Assembly (NCBI GenBank): GCA_031292735.1
Contig: JARLGP010000212.1
Coordinates: 1-13,096 of the forward strand
Direction: 5' to 3'
Origin: Holophaga sp.
Lineage (GTDB): Bacteria; Acidobacteriota; Holophagae; Holophagales; Holophagaceae
Length of the DNA: 13,096 nucleotides
Made by a program: the position numbers and the translations under genes. How positions within the stretch are numbered: the first letter of the stretch is position 1; each line of letters starts with the position of its first letter. Below are positions 4,831 to 11,703 of this stretch, in pieces. The notes under the pieces are model-generated. The model did no database searches. It saw nothing but the letters and a program-made list of their open reading frames with translations, and was not told where the DNA came from.

Positions 4831-7160
4831 TAGCCCGGGCCGAACGCCGCCAGCTGCGCGCGCAGTTCGGCGATCCCGAACGGTTTGGACAGCAGCGCCA
4901 CCCGGGGGAAGGCCTTGACCAGGTCCAGGGCGGTCTGGTCGGCCCGGCCGGTGGCGAGCAGCACCGGCAGGTCGGGGAACAGCGCGCGCAGGCGCGGCAG
5001 GGTTTCCGCGCCGCCCAGCCCGGGCATGTTCAGGTCCAGGATCACCAGGTCGGGACGCCAGGCGCGCAGCTCCAGGAGGGCCTCCTCGCCGCTGGAGGCG
5101 ATCCTGGAGGAGTGGCCCATGGCCTCCAGCAGGCCCTGGGTGGAGCGCTGGACCAGGTCGTCGTCGTCCACCAGGAGGATGCTCAGCGCCTGGCGCTGGG
5201 GCCCGGGAGGCTCGGCGGCGGGGGTCTGGGCCGCCGGGGCGACCCCCGGGAACAGCAGCCGGACGCAGGTGCCCCGCCCCGGTTCGCTCTGGATCTCCAT
5301 CTGCCCGCGGTGGGCCTTGACCGTGCTGAACACCATGGACAGTCCCAGGCCGGTGCCCTTGCCCACCTCCTTGGTGGTGAAGAACGGGTCCAGCGCCCGG
5401 TCCAGCACCGCCTTGGTCATGCCGCTGCCGGTGTCCTGCACCTGCACTTCGATCCAGCCGTCCACCAGGTTCCGGGTGCGCAGCAGCAGCCGGCCGTGGT
5501 CGGACATGGCGTCCACCGCGTTCACGCACAGGTTCATGAAGGCGTGGGTCAGGGCGCCGGCATCCCCGCGGATGGGCCGCAGCCCCGGGGCCAGGTCCAG
5601 CTCCAGCAGGACCCTGGACAGGGTGGTGCGCTCCAGGAGGTGGACCTCCTCGCGCAGGATCGCGTTCACGTCCAGTTCCCGCTCCTCGGCCGGATTCTGC
5701 CGGGCGAAGCTGAGCAGGCTCTTGACCATCTCGCCGCCCCGCACGGCGGCCTGGGAGATGATCTGGAAGGCGCGGTGGGCGGGGCTGTCCGGGGGCTGGG
5801 CGTCAAGGTTGGCCGAGGCCAGGGCGAGAATGGCGCCCAGCACGTTGTTCATGTCGTGGGCGACGCCCCCGGCCATCCGGCCGAGGCTCCCCAGCTTCTC
5901 CGTGTGCTGCAGCTCGGCCTGCATGCGGTCCCGTTCGGCTTCCGCCTCCACCTCCCGGGTGCGGTCCCGCTCGATGCCGATGACCCGGAGCGCCTTGCCG
6001 TCGGCATCGCGCAGCACATGGCCGCAGGAATGCACCCAGCGGACCGTGCCGTCCGGGCGGAGCGCCCGGAAATCGAGTTCAAAGGGGACCTTCCCTTCCA
6101 GGGCGGCCCGGATCGTCGCTTCCGTGGCCGGCCGGTCTTCCGGGTGCAGGACGTGCTCCAGCCAGAAATCGACGCTGTAGGCCTTGGGCCCCGCCTGGGG
6201 CGGCAGGCCGTAGATCTCCAGCATCCGGTCGCTCCAGTATCCGGTTCGTTCCATCAGGTTGAGATCCCAGATGCCCAGGTTGCCGGAAACCGTGGCCAGT
6301 TCCAGACGCTGGTTGAGGTCCTGCAGGGCCCGCTCGCGGGCTTCCCCCTTGCTCATCTCCTCCTGCTTTTCGGCGATTTCCTTCTTCAGCAGCGCGTTGG
6401 CCTGGCACAGCTCCAGGGTGCGCTCCACCACCGCCGTCTCCAGCCGGGCATGGGATTCGGCCAGGGTGGCGTTGGCCTCCTGCAGGTGCCGCGCGAGGGT
6501 CTGGTTGTCCTGGGCGGCCGCCAGGAAGCCTTTGAACAGCCTGTTGTTCTGGGCGGCCATGAACAGCATGGCGAAGCTGTACACCAGGCCCAGCGAGCCC
6601 ACCAGCTTCTGGGTGAGCAGGGCGCCGCCCATGAGCCGGAAGCAGACCGGCATGATCGCAGGAATCATGAACAACGCGTAGGCTGACCACAGGGAAGAAA
6701 GGATGGCCACGGCCCCGGCGGTCATCCCGGCGATCACCGAGATGAAGAACAGCTGCTCCAGGGCGGCGGACGGGAGCAGGAAGAGCCCGGCGAGCCCCCA
6801 AAGCATCCCTTGCAGGAGCGCGCCCAGGTTCAGGTTGCGCCGGGCCCGGGCCAGTTGGCGCGGATCCAGGGTCAGGGTCCGGTACGCCCGGCTGTCCAGG
6901 TAGCGGATCCCGCTCACCAGGATGGAACCGGCCATCCAGAGGCCCAGCGCGCGCCGGGTGTCCGGGGTGCCGAGCACCCAGCCCATGGCCACCGACACGA
7001 GGGCGCTGGTGAGCATGCCCATGGGAATGTGGTCTTGCACCAGACTGATCTGCTCCCACAGCACCTCGGCCGGAACCGGGTTCCCGGGCGGGAACCAGAC
7101 CCGCAACCGCCTGGCCCAGCCCTTGAATCGGCGGCCACAACCATCCCCGGGGCTATTCAT
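4830..7160 (-). CDS. Membrane hybrid sensor histidine kinase (PAS-HisKA-HATPase-REC)
   Basis: This 776-residue inner-membrane sensor kinase has a C-terminal receiver domain. Residues about 45-205 hold roughly six hydrophobic helices, with no large periplasmic domain. A coiled coil (about 215-285) and one PAS/PAC domain (about 285-402, ending RVIGIERDRT) follow. The HisKA H-box is LGRMAGGVAHDMNNVLGAIL with phospho-acceptor H435. HATPase_c motifs are NLCVNAVDAM (N-box), DTGSGM (576-581), DPFFTTK and GKGTGLGLS (600-608). The receiver (about 658-772) has VDDDD (664-668), phospho-Asp D709, T737 and K759. No HPt domain is present, so a phosphotransfer partner should be elsewhere. The start at 7160 has GAGG 5 bases upstream; the frame stays open beyond it, but those residues read through the opposite strand of the neighbouring gene. 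The signal could be intramembrane or cytoplasmic. Confidence 0.9.
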   Translation of the reverse strand: MNSPGDGCGRRFKGWARRLRVWFPPGNPVPAEVLWEQISLVQDHIPMGMLTSALVSVAMGWVLGTPDTRRALGLWMAGSILVSGIRYLDSRAYRTLTLDPRQLARARRNLNLGALLQGMLWGLAGLFLLPSAALEQLFFISVIAGMTAGAVAILSSLWSAYALFMIPAIMPVCFRLMGGALLTQKLVGSLGLVYSFAMLFMAAQNNRLFKGFLAAAQDNQTLARHLQEANATLAESHARLETAVVERTLELCQANALLKKEIAEKQEEMSKGEARERALQDLNQRLELATVSGNLGIWDLNLMERTGYWSDRMLEIYGLPPQAGPKAYSVDFWLEHVLHPEDRPATEATIRAALEGKVPFELDFRALRPDGTVRWVHSCGHVLRDADGKALRVIGIERDRTREVEAEAERDRMQAELQHTEKLGSLGRMAGGVAHDMNNVLGAILALASANLDAQPPDSPAHRAFQIISQAAVRGGEMVKSLLSFARQNPAEERELDVNAILREEVHLLERTTLSRVLLELDLAPGLRPIRGDAGALTHAFMNLCVNAVDAMSDHGRLLLRTRNLVDGWIEVQVQDTGSGMTKAVLDRALDPFFTTKEVGKGTGLGLSMVFSTVKAHRGQMEIQSEPGRGTCVRLLFPGVAPAAQTPAAEPPGPQRQALSILLVDDDDLVQRSTQGLLEAMGHSSRIASSGEEALLELRAWRPDLVILDLNMPGLGGAETLPRLRALFPDLPVLLATGRADQTALDLVKAFPRVALLSKPFGIAELRAQLAAFGPG

Positions 7161-7193
7161 CCAAACCTCAATGCTGATGTGCAGAGAGGGTAA

Positions 7194-7217
7194 CAGCCCC
7201 CAGGTCGGCCTGGGCTG
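7194..7217. promoter_or_regulatory. Inverted repeat between divergent kinase and DapA-family genes
   Basis: CAGCCCCCAGG (7194-7204) and CCTGGGCTG (7209-7217) are complementary over 9 pairs, allowing two extra bases in the left arm, with a TCGG centre. The repeat sits in the middle of the 102 bp gap between the two divergent start codons, where a shared regulator site would be expected. No clear -10/-35 pairs were found around it. Confidence 0.35.
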
Positions 7218-7262
7218 CGGTAATGTGAAATCCGTAACTGAGCCGAACCCCAGGAGCACGCC

Positions 7263-8162
7263 ATGACAACCGCGACCCCCCTGCACGGCGTGTTCCCCTA
7301 CCTGGTGTCCCCGCTGGATGAGGCCGGCCGGGTCAACCGTGAGGTGCTGGCCCGCCTGGTGGAGCACCTGATCCAGTGCGGGGTGCACGGGCTGACCCCG
7401 CTGGGCAGCACCGGCGAATTCGCCTACCTGGGCACCGAGCAGCGGCTGGAGATCGTCGAGGTGGTGGTGCAGGCGGCCAGGGGCCGGGTGCCGGTGATCG
7501 CGGGGGTGGCGGCCACCACCACCCGGGACGGGGCCGCCCTGGCCAAGGCCATGATGGCGCGGGGCGCGGACGGGGTGCTGGCCATCCTGGAGGCCTATTT
7601 CCCCATTCCGGAAGCCGGGGTGGAGGCCTATTTCCGGGCCGTGGCCGAGGCCACCGACGGCCCGGTGGTGCTCTACACCAATCCCCAGTTCCAGCGTTCG
7701 GATCTCTCCCTGCCGGTCATCGCGCGGCTGGCCGAGGTGCCCAACATCCGCTACATCAAGGACGCCTCCACCAACACCGGCCGGCTGCTTTCCATCCTCA
7801 ACGCCACCGGGGGACGGATGGGGGTGTTCGCCGCCTCCGCCCATATCCCCGCCTGCGTCATGCTGCTGGGCGGCGTCGGCTGGATGGCCGGCCCCGCCTG
7901 CGTGATCCCTCGGCAGAGTGTGGCCCTGTACCAGTTGGCCCGGGACGGCCGGTGGCCCGAGGCCATGGTGCTGCAGCGGGAACTGTGGGCGGTGAACCAG
8001 GTGTTCGCCAAGTACGCGCTGGCCGCCTGCATCAAGGGGGCCCTGGAACTCCAGGGCTTCCCGGTGGGGGTGCCGCTGGCGCCCCAGGCGCCGCTGAGCG
8101 AGGCCGGCCGCCAGGAACTGCGCGGAATCCTGGAAAACGTGGGAGCCCTGCCGCGCGCTTGA
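7263..8162 (+). CDS. DapA/NAL-superfamily lyase (dihydrodipicolinate synthase family)
   Basis: This 299-residue cytoplasmic TIM-barrel Schiff-base enzyme would act by aldol addition or cleavage involving a pyruvate-like substrate. The motif GSTGEF (48-53) is the family GxxGE loop that binds the 2-oxoacid carboxylate. Y138, in VVLYTNP, matches the catalytic Tyr, and K166, in IRYIKDAS, matches the Schiff-base Lys. True DapA has an Arg just after its YNxP motif to hold the dicarboxylic substrate. Here the sequence runs YTNPQFQRS with no Arg at that point, and the loop reads GSTGE rather than GTTGE. Lysine synthesis is therefore less likely than a side-branch aldolase/dehydratase, possibly for sugar acids or hydroxyproline-type compounds. 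AGGAG 6 bases before ATG 7263 supports the start. It is divergent from the histidine kinase. Confidence 0.85.
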   Translation: MTTATPLHGVFPYLVSPLDEAGRVNREVLARLVEHLIQCGVHGLTPLGSTGEFAYLGTEQRLEIVEVVVQAARGRVPVIAGVAATTTRDGAALAKAMMARGADGVLAILEAYFPIPEAGVEAYFRAVAEATDGPVVLYTNPQFQRSDLSLPVIARLAEVPNIRYIKDASTNTGRLLSILNATGGRMGVFAASAHIPACVMLLGGVGWMAGPACVIPRQSVALYQLARDGRWPEAMVLQRELWAVNQVFAKYALAACIKGALELQGFPVGVPLAPQAPLSEAGRQELRGILENVGALPRA

Positions 8163-8240
8163 TGTTTTCAAGCCAGGCGACTCCATAACTCGATTCGTTA
8201 CGGCATGGGCAAAATCAACCCATTCCGGATCCTGGGTCTG

Positions 8241-8268
8241 GCCCGGGGGGCGGCGCCGCGCCCCGGGC
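8241..8268. promoter_or_regulatory. Large GC-rich inverted repeat upstream of flagellin
   Basis: GCCCGGGG (8241-8248) and CCCCGGGC (8261-8268) are perfect 8 bp arms around a centre that itself contains the palindrome CGGCGCCG. CCTGG (8231-8235) and CCAGG (8273-8277) extend the structure further out. It lies about 80 bases after the DapA-family stop and roughly 95-120 bases before the expected sigma-54 start site. It could be the 3' end of the upstream transcript (though no T tract follows) or an enhancer for a sigma-54 activator. Confidence 0.4.
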
Positions 8269-8310
8269 CGGTCCAGGGGCCCCCATACCCGGTTTCAGGG
8301 GTCACGGCTA

Positions 8311-8336
8311 CCCCCGCTCGGGGGATCTTTCGTTTT
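8311..8336 (+). terminator. Short hairpin with T-rich tail, candidate terminator
   Basis: CCCCC (8311-8315) and GGGGG (8320-8324) form a stem with a GCTC loop, followed by ATCTTTCGTTTT. An alternative stem, GGGGT (8298-8302) with ACCCC (8310-8314), would compete with it. The position, about 150 bases after the DapA-family gene and just before the sigma-54 promoter, suits insulation of the flagellin promoter from read-through. The stem is short, so confidence is moderate. Confidence 0.4.
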
Positions 8337-8351
8337 GGCACCATGGTTGCT
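8336..8351 (+). promoter_or_regulatory. Sigma-54 (RpoN) promoter of the flagellin gene
   Basis: TGGCAC-CATGG-TTGCT matches the sigma-54 consensus TGGCAC-N5-TTGCW at every defined position, with GG at -24 and GC at -12 in the correct spacing. Transcription is expected near 8362, giving a leader of about 114 bases before ATG 8476. Flagellin genes in several Gram-negative lineages are late class genes read by RNA polymerase with sigma-54 and an enhancer-binding protein, so the site fits its downstream gene. Confidence 0.85.
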
Positions 8352-8475
8352 TTGTTCATGGCAACACCCATTTCATCCGGTGTTTTGTTACCCAGAATGC
8401 GCATCCCGGGAATCCAGGGAGCACCCCACCTTCATCCGGCACCGATGAAACGGTCCGCCACATCACGAGGTAGCC

Positions 8476-9246
8476 ATGGCTGTTACATCCATTCTCAACA
8501 ACGTCGCTGCCCTTGGCGCCAGTTATGAATTGGGCCTCACTGGCACGGGCATGCAGGACACCATCCAGCGTCTGACCACGGGCAAGCGCATCAACCAGGC
8601 CTCCGACGACGCTTCCGGGCTGGTGATCGCCAACGGCCTCACCGCTTCCACCCAGATCGACACCCAGGCCCAGGCCAACGCCAACAACCTGCTCGCCAAC
8701 CTGCAGACCACGGACGGCACCCTCAACGAGGCCACCAACCTGCTGACCCGCGCGGCGGAACTGGCCGAGGAGGCCCAGGGCTCCGGGCTCACCCCCGCCT
8801 CGGCGAGCGCCCTGGACGCTGAATTCCAGAGCATCAGCGACACCTTCAACCGGCTGGTGGGCGGCACCGACAGCACCCAGACCACCGGTCTCGGCACCTT
8901 CGGCACCTTCACGGTGACCATCGCCGCCACCGCCCAGCTCAACCTCAACGATCTGCTGACTCCCGGCGACGCGGCCGCCGCCGGCTCCGCCATCAGCGCT
9001 TCGCTCATCTCGCTGGGCACCGCCCGGGGCACCATCGGCGCCGGGGAAGAGTCCCTGCAGGCCTACGCCAACGTGCTGGGCATCCAGCAGCAGAACCAGA
9101 CCTCCCAGCTGAGCCAGATCCAGGACGCCAACGTGGCGGACGAGGTGGTCAACCTCACCAAGTGGCAGATCCTGAACCAGTCCGGCATCAGCGCCCTGAG
9201 CAAGGCAAATACCGCCGGCCAGTCGATCCTCGCGCTGCTCCAGTAG
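8476..9246 (+). CDS. Flagellin (short form)
   Basis: This 256-residue protein would polymerise into the flagellar filament after type III export. The N-terminal D0/D1 region (1-105) has SILNNVAAL, LTTGKRINQASDDASGLVIA (33-52) and the TTDGTLNEATNLLTRAAELA helix (78-97). The C-terminal D1/D0 region (about 180-256) ends NLTKWQILNQSGISALSKAN and SILALLQ, typical of the filament core. Between them lie only about 75 residues, so the surface domains D2/D3 of long flagellins are absent. There is no cysteine. GAGG 5 bases before ATG 8476 and the sigma-54 promoter upstream support start and regulation. No other flagellar gene is adjacent, so assembly genes must be elsewhere. It may be one of several flagellin paralogues. 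Confidence 0.92.
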   Translation: MAVTSILNNVAALGASYELGLTGTGMQDTIQRLTTGKRINQASDDASGLVIANGLTASTQIDTQAQANANNLLANLQTTDGTLNEATNLLTRAAELAEEAQGSGLTPASASALDAEFQSISDTFNRLVGGTDSTQTTGLGTFGTFTVTIAATAQLNLNDLLTPGDAAAAGSAISASLISLGTARGTIGAGEESLQAYANVLGIQQQNQTSQLSQIQDANVADEVVNLTKWQILNQSGISALSKANTAGQSILALLQ

Positions 9247-9276
9247 TCCGGGCCACGTCTCTGGCTTCCAGGCCTT

Positions 9277-10152
9277 TCACCGGGGCAGGGCCAGGGACAG
9301 GCCGAGCAGGAGGCCGTAGGCCAGCTCCACCCGCCCGGTCTGCCGGAGCGAAGGCAGCAGGGCCTTGCCGGTGGCTCCGCCCAGGACGGTGCGCAGCGGC
9401 TTGACCGCCAGCGGCAGGGCGAGGAAGGTGAGCGCCGCCCAGGAATGGAGCGGCAGCACCGGAAGCACCGCGAACCAGGCCATCAGCAGCAGCCCGGCGT
9501 AGAGCACGCGGGTGCGGGCATCCCCCAGGCGGACCGCCAGGGTGCGTTTGCCGGCGGCCGAGTCGCCCGGAATATCCCGCAGGTTGTTGGCGACCAGGAT
9601 GGCGCAGGCCAGGGTGCCGATCCCCACCGCCGCGCAGAAGGATGTCATGGAAACGCGCCCCGCCTGGGTGTAGGTGGTGCCCATGACCGCCACCAGCCCG
9701 AAGAAGATGAACACGAACACCTCGCCCCAGCCGTGGTAGCCGTACGGATGCTCGCCGCCGGTGTAAAACCAGGCGGCCGGGAGGCACGCGGCCCCGACCA
9801 GCAGCATCCACCAGGCGCGGCTCAGCAGCACCAGCCCGCAGCCGGCCAGCCCCGCCAGCGCGAAGGCCGCGCAGGCTGCCGCCAGCACCGCCCCCGGCCG
9901 GGCCGCGTGCGAGCCGGTGAGCCGGAACGGCCCCACCCGGGCCTGGTCGGTGCCCCGGATCCCGTCGGAGTAGTCGTTGGCGTAGTTGACGCCCACCTGG
10001 AGCGCCAGGGCGACCATCAGGGCCAGCGCGGCCCGGGCCGGGTGGGCCTGGTGCAGGGCCGCCGCCGCCCCGGAGCCGGCGGCCACCGGAGCCAGCGCCG
10101 CAGGCAGGGTCTGCGGACGCGCTCCGGAAACCCACTGGGCAAAGGTGGCCAT
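9277..10152 (-). CDS. menA: 1,4-dihydroxy-2-naphthoate polyprenyltransferase
   Basis: This inner-membrane UbiA-superfamily enzyme joins a polyprenyl chain to 1,4-dihydroxy-2-naphthoate to make demethylmenaquinone. The 291-residue protein is almost wholly hydrophobic, with about eight or nine membrane helices. The first Asp motif is NYANDYSDGIRGTD (56-69), and the second is NNLRDIPGDSAAGKRTLAVRLG (189-210) with D193 and D197; both bind Mg-diphosphate. The N-terminus QWVSGARPQTLPAALAPV is characteristic of MenA rather than UbiA or heme O synthase. ATG 10152 is chosen over the longer 10197 start because AAAGGA lies 6 bases upstream and family homology begins there. Its 3' end is 30 bases from the convergent flagellin gene. 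No other men gene is adjacent. Confidence 0.9.
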   Translation of the reverse strand: MATFAQWVSGARPQTLPAALAPVAAGSGAAAALHQAHPARAALALMVALALQVGVNYANDYSDGIRGTDQARVGPFRLTGSHAARPGAVLAAACAAFALAGLAGCGLVLLSRAWWMLLVGAACLPAAWFYTGGEHPYGYHGWGEVFVFIFFGLVAVMGTTYTQAGRVSMTSFCAAVGIGTLACAILVANNLRDIPGDSAAGKRTLAVRLGDARTRVLYAGLLLMAWFAVLPVLPLHSWAALTFLALPLAVKPLRTVLGGATGKALLPSLRQTGRVELAYGLLLGLSLALPR

Positions 10153-10201
10153 GGTGATCCTTTCGCGCCGGGTCCGGCATCGGCATCGTTGCCTCAACCC
10201 A

Positions 10202-10210
10202 TGCTATAAT
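10202..10210 (+). promoter_or_regulatory. Extended -10 promoter for the 117-residue protein gene
   Basis: TGCTATAAT contains an exact TATAAT with the TG-n extended -10 element, which can work without a good -35 box. No convincing -35 lies 16-18 bases upstream. It points rightward, away from menA, and would start transcripts near 10217, leaving a leader of about 167 bases before ATG 10384. That leader holds a CCGGCA-T-TGCCGG palindrome (10276-10288) but no gene I accept. Confidence 0.55.
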
Positions 10211-10383
10211 AAAAAGGAATATGGACACCAGGGCAGCGGGACGCTTCAACCTTCTCTGGAACACCGGATCGGGCCCCGGCATTGCCGGTACGATGACGCG
10301 GCTTTTTCCTGGCGCGCCCGCGACTGCTTTCCAGGGCTTGGAACGCTGGATCCGTCGCCACGGAAATGGAAAGAAGATGAAAA

Positions 10384-10737
10384 ATGTTCATCGCAGTGAA
10401 GCAACTGATCAGTGAGAACACCCTCAAGGAACGCGCTCCGCGAGGCTATGCCTACGATGATGCCTGGGAGGCGGCCAGGCAACTGGCCGGATGTTTGCGG
10501 CAGCAGTACCAGGCCTGGCTGGAAAAGACCTACCCCGACGCGATGATCGAAGTGGACAAGGTCATGGAAGGCAACGGACCCTGCACCACTGAGGTGCAGG
10601 TGGTGGTGTACAGCTTCGGCCGGAACAACCTCGAGCTGGTGGAGGTCATCGAGCCGGCCCTCAACCTCATCTACGCGGACTTCGACATGACCGAGATCGA
10701 AACCCATCACCTGCAGCCGGTGGCGGCCACCGGCTGA
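10384..10737 (+). CDS. Hypothetical protein, 117 residues
   Basis: I do not recognise this family. The product has no signal peptide or membrane helix, so it is probably cytoplasmic. It starts MFIAVKQLISENTLKERAPR, continues with a helix-forming stretch YAYDDAWEAARQLAGCLRQQYQAWLEKTYP (23-51), and then has a central strand-like segment IEVDKVMEGNGPCTTEVQVVVYSF (55-78). A second helix, ELVEVIEPALNLIYADFDM (84-102), and a His-His tail follow. The pattern suggests a small alpha/beta fold. Single cysteines are at 37 and 67. A purine-rich GGAAAGAAG precedes ATG 10384, and an extended -10 promoter lies about 175 bases upstream. It is a lone gene between divergent menA and the convergent peptide transporter, and its stop is 3 bases from the transporter stop. 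Codon use matches the neighbours. Confidence 0.75.
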   Translation: MFIAVKQLISENTLKERAPRGYAYDDAWEAARQLAGCLRQQYQAWLEKTYPDAMIEVDKVMEGNGPCTTEVQVVVYSFGRNNLELVEVIEPALNLIYADFDMTEIETHHLQPVAATG

Positions 10738-10740
10738 GCC

Positions 10741-11703
10741 TCAACCCACCAGGTGGCACGCCACCTGGTGGTTGGGCCCGATCTGCCGGAGCGCCGGGCG
10801 CGTCTCGGCGCAGACCGCGGCCGCCAGGGGGCAGCGGGTGCGGAACGGGCAGCCGCAGGGCGGGTTGATCGGGCTGGGCACGTCGCCCTGGAGCAGGATC
10901 CGCTGCTGGCGCACCGCCTGGTCCGGGTCGGCCACCGGCGAGGCGGAGATGAGCGACTGGGTGTAGGGGTGCTGCATGTGCGCGAACAGCTCATTCACCT
11001 CGGCGCACTCCACCAGGCTGCCCAGGTACATCACGCCCACCTGGTGCGAAAGGTGGCGGACCATGGCCAGGTCGTGGGACACGAACAGGTAGGTCAGGCC
11101 AAGCTGCTGCTGGAGGTCCTCCAGCATGTTGATGATCTGGGCCTGGATCGAGACGTCCAGGGCGGAGATCGGTTCGTCGCACACGATGAAGCTGGGCTCC
11201 ACCGCCAGCGCCCGGGCGATGCCGATGCGCTGGCGCTGGCCGCCGGAGAATTCGTGCGGATAGCGGCCCAGGTGCTCCCGCTTGAGCCCCACCCGCTCCA
11301 CCAGCTCGCTGATCCGGTCGCGCCGGTCCTGGCCGGCGCAGATGCCGTGCACCTCGAACGGCTCGCCGACGATCTCGGCCACGGTCATGCGCGGATCCAG
11401 CGAGGAGTAGGGATCCTGGAAGATGATCTGCATCTTCTTGCGGTAGGGGAACAGCTCGCGCCGCTCCAGGTGGGTGATGTCCACGCCGTCGTACACGATG
11501 CGGCCGCCGGTGGGCTCGTAGAGCCGGATCAGGGTGCGTCCGGTGGTGCTCTTGCCGCAGCCGGATTCGCCCACCAGGCCGAAGGTCTGGCCCTTGGCGA
11601 TGCTGAAGCTGATGCCGTCCACGGCCTTGAGCTGCACCTTGCGCCGGCCGAACAGGCCCTTCTTGATCTCGAAATACTTGCGCAGGTCGGTGACTTCGAT
11701 CAT
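10741..11703 (-). CDS. dppF: Peptide ABC transporter ATP-binding protein (DppF/OppF type)
   Basis: This is the second ATPase of a dipeptide/oligopeptide importer, cytoplasmic and bound to the permeases. The 320-residue protein has Walker A GESGCGKS (45-52), Q-loop [12 protein letters not shown] (93-104), ABC signature FSGGQRQR (152-159), Walker B FIVCDEP (172-178), D-loop SALD and H-loop H210. Its C-terminal oligopeptide-type extension carries C285, C291, C298 and C316 in a C-X5-C-X6-C-X17-C pattern, which in some DppD/OppD structures binds a [4Fe-4S] cluster. The name DppF rather than OppF is by position, because the substrate cannot be told from sequence. It overlaps the preceding ATPase gene by 4 bp (ATGA), so translation is coupled. 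It is the last gene of the leftward operon and converges on the 117-residue gene. Confidence 0.88.
   Translation of the reverse strand: MIEVTDLRKYFEIKKGLFGRRKVQLKAVDGISFSIAKGQTFGLVGESGCGKSTTGRTLIRLYEPTGGRIVYDGVDITHLERRELFPYRKKMQIIFQDPYSSLDPRMTVAEIVGEPFEVHGICAGQDRRDRISELVERVGLKREHLGRYPHEFSGGQRQRIGIARALAVEPSFIVCDEPISALDVSIQAQIINMLEDLQQQLGLTYLFVSHDLAMVRHLSHQVGVMYLGSLVECAEVNELFAHMQHPYTQSLISASPVADPDQAVRQQRILLQGDVPSPINPPCGCPFRTRCPLAAAVCAETRPALRQIGPNHQVACHLVG
10746..10771. terminator. Strong 12 bp hairpin at the convergent gene end
   Basis: CCACCAGGTGGC (10746-10757) and GCCACCTGGTGG (10760-10771) are perfect inverted repeats. The sequence starts 9 bases after the stop of the 117-residue gene and lies within the last codons of the peptide transporter ATPase (residues around HQVACHLVG). 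It probably marks the 3' end of the rightward transcript. No T tract follows on that strand, so the mechanism is uncertain. Confidence 0.45.

Noticed and set aside
7161..8186. Kinase frame open for another 342 codons upstream
   Set aside because: The extra residues are the antisense reading of the DapA-family gene. Kinase-like sequence and a ribosome site begin at 7160.
8290..8340. Riboswitch ahead of flagellin
   Set aside because: The structured stretch lies upstream of the sigma-54 start site, so it would not be in the flagellin transcript, and I could not match it to a known riboswitch core.
8198..8404. Short leftward open frame opposite the flagellin leader
   Set aside because: It runs through the hairpins and sigma-54 promoter, has no ribosome site and a low-complexity Gly/Pro/Arg translation, as expected from GC-rich noncoding DNA.
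10221..10415. A 64-codon open frame between the TATAAT box and the 117-residue gene
   Set aside because: Its ATG lies about 4 bases after the expected transcription start, with an AAGGA only 2 bases before it. The Arg-rich translation resembles no family and overlaps the next gene.
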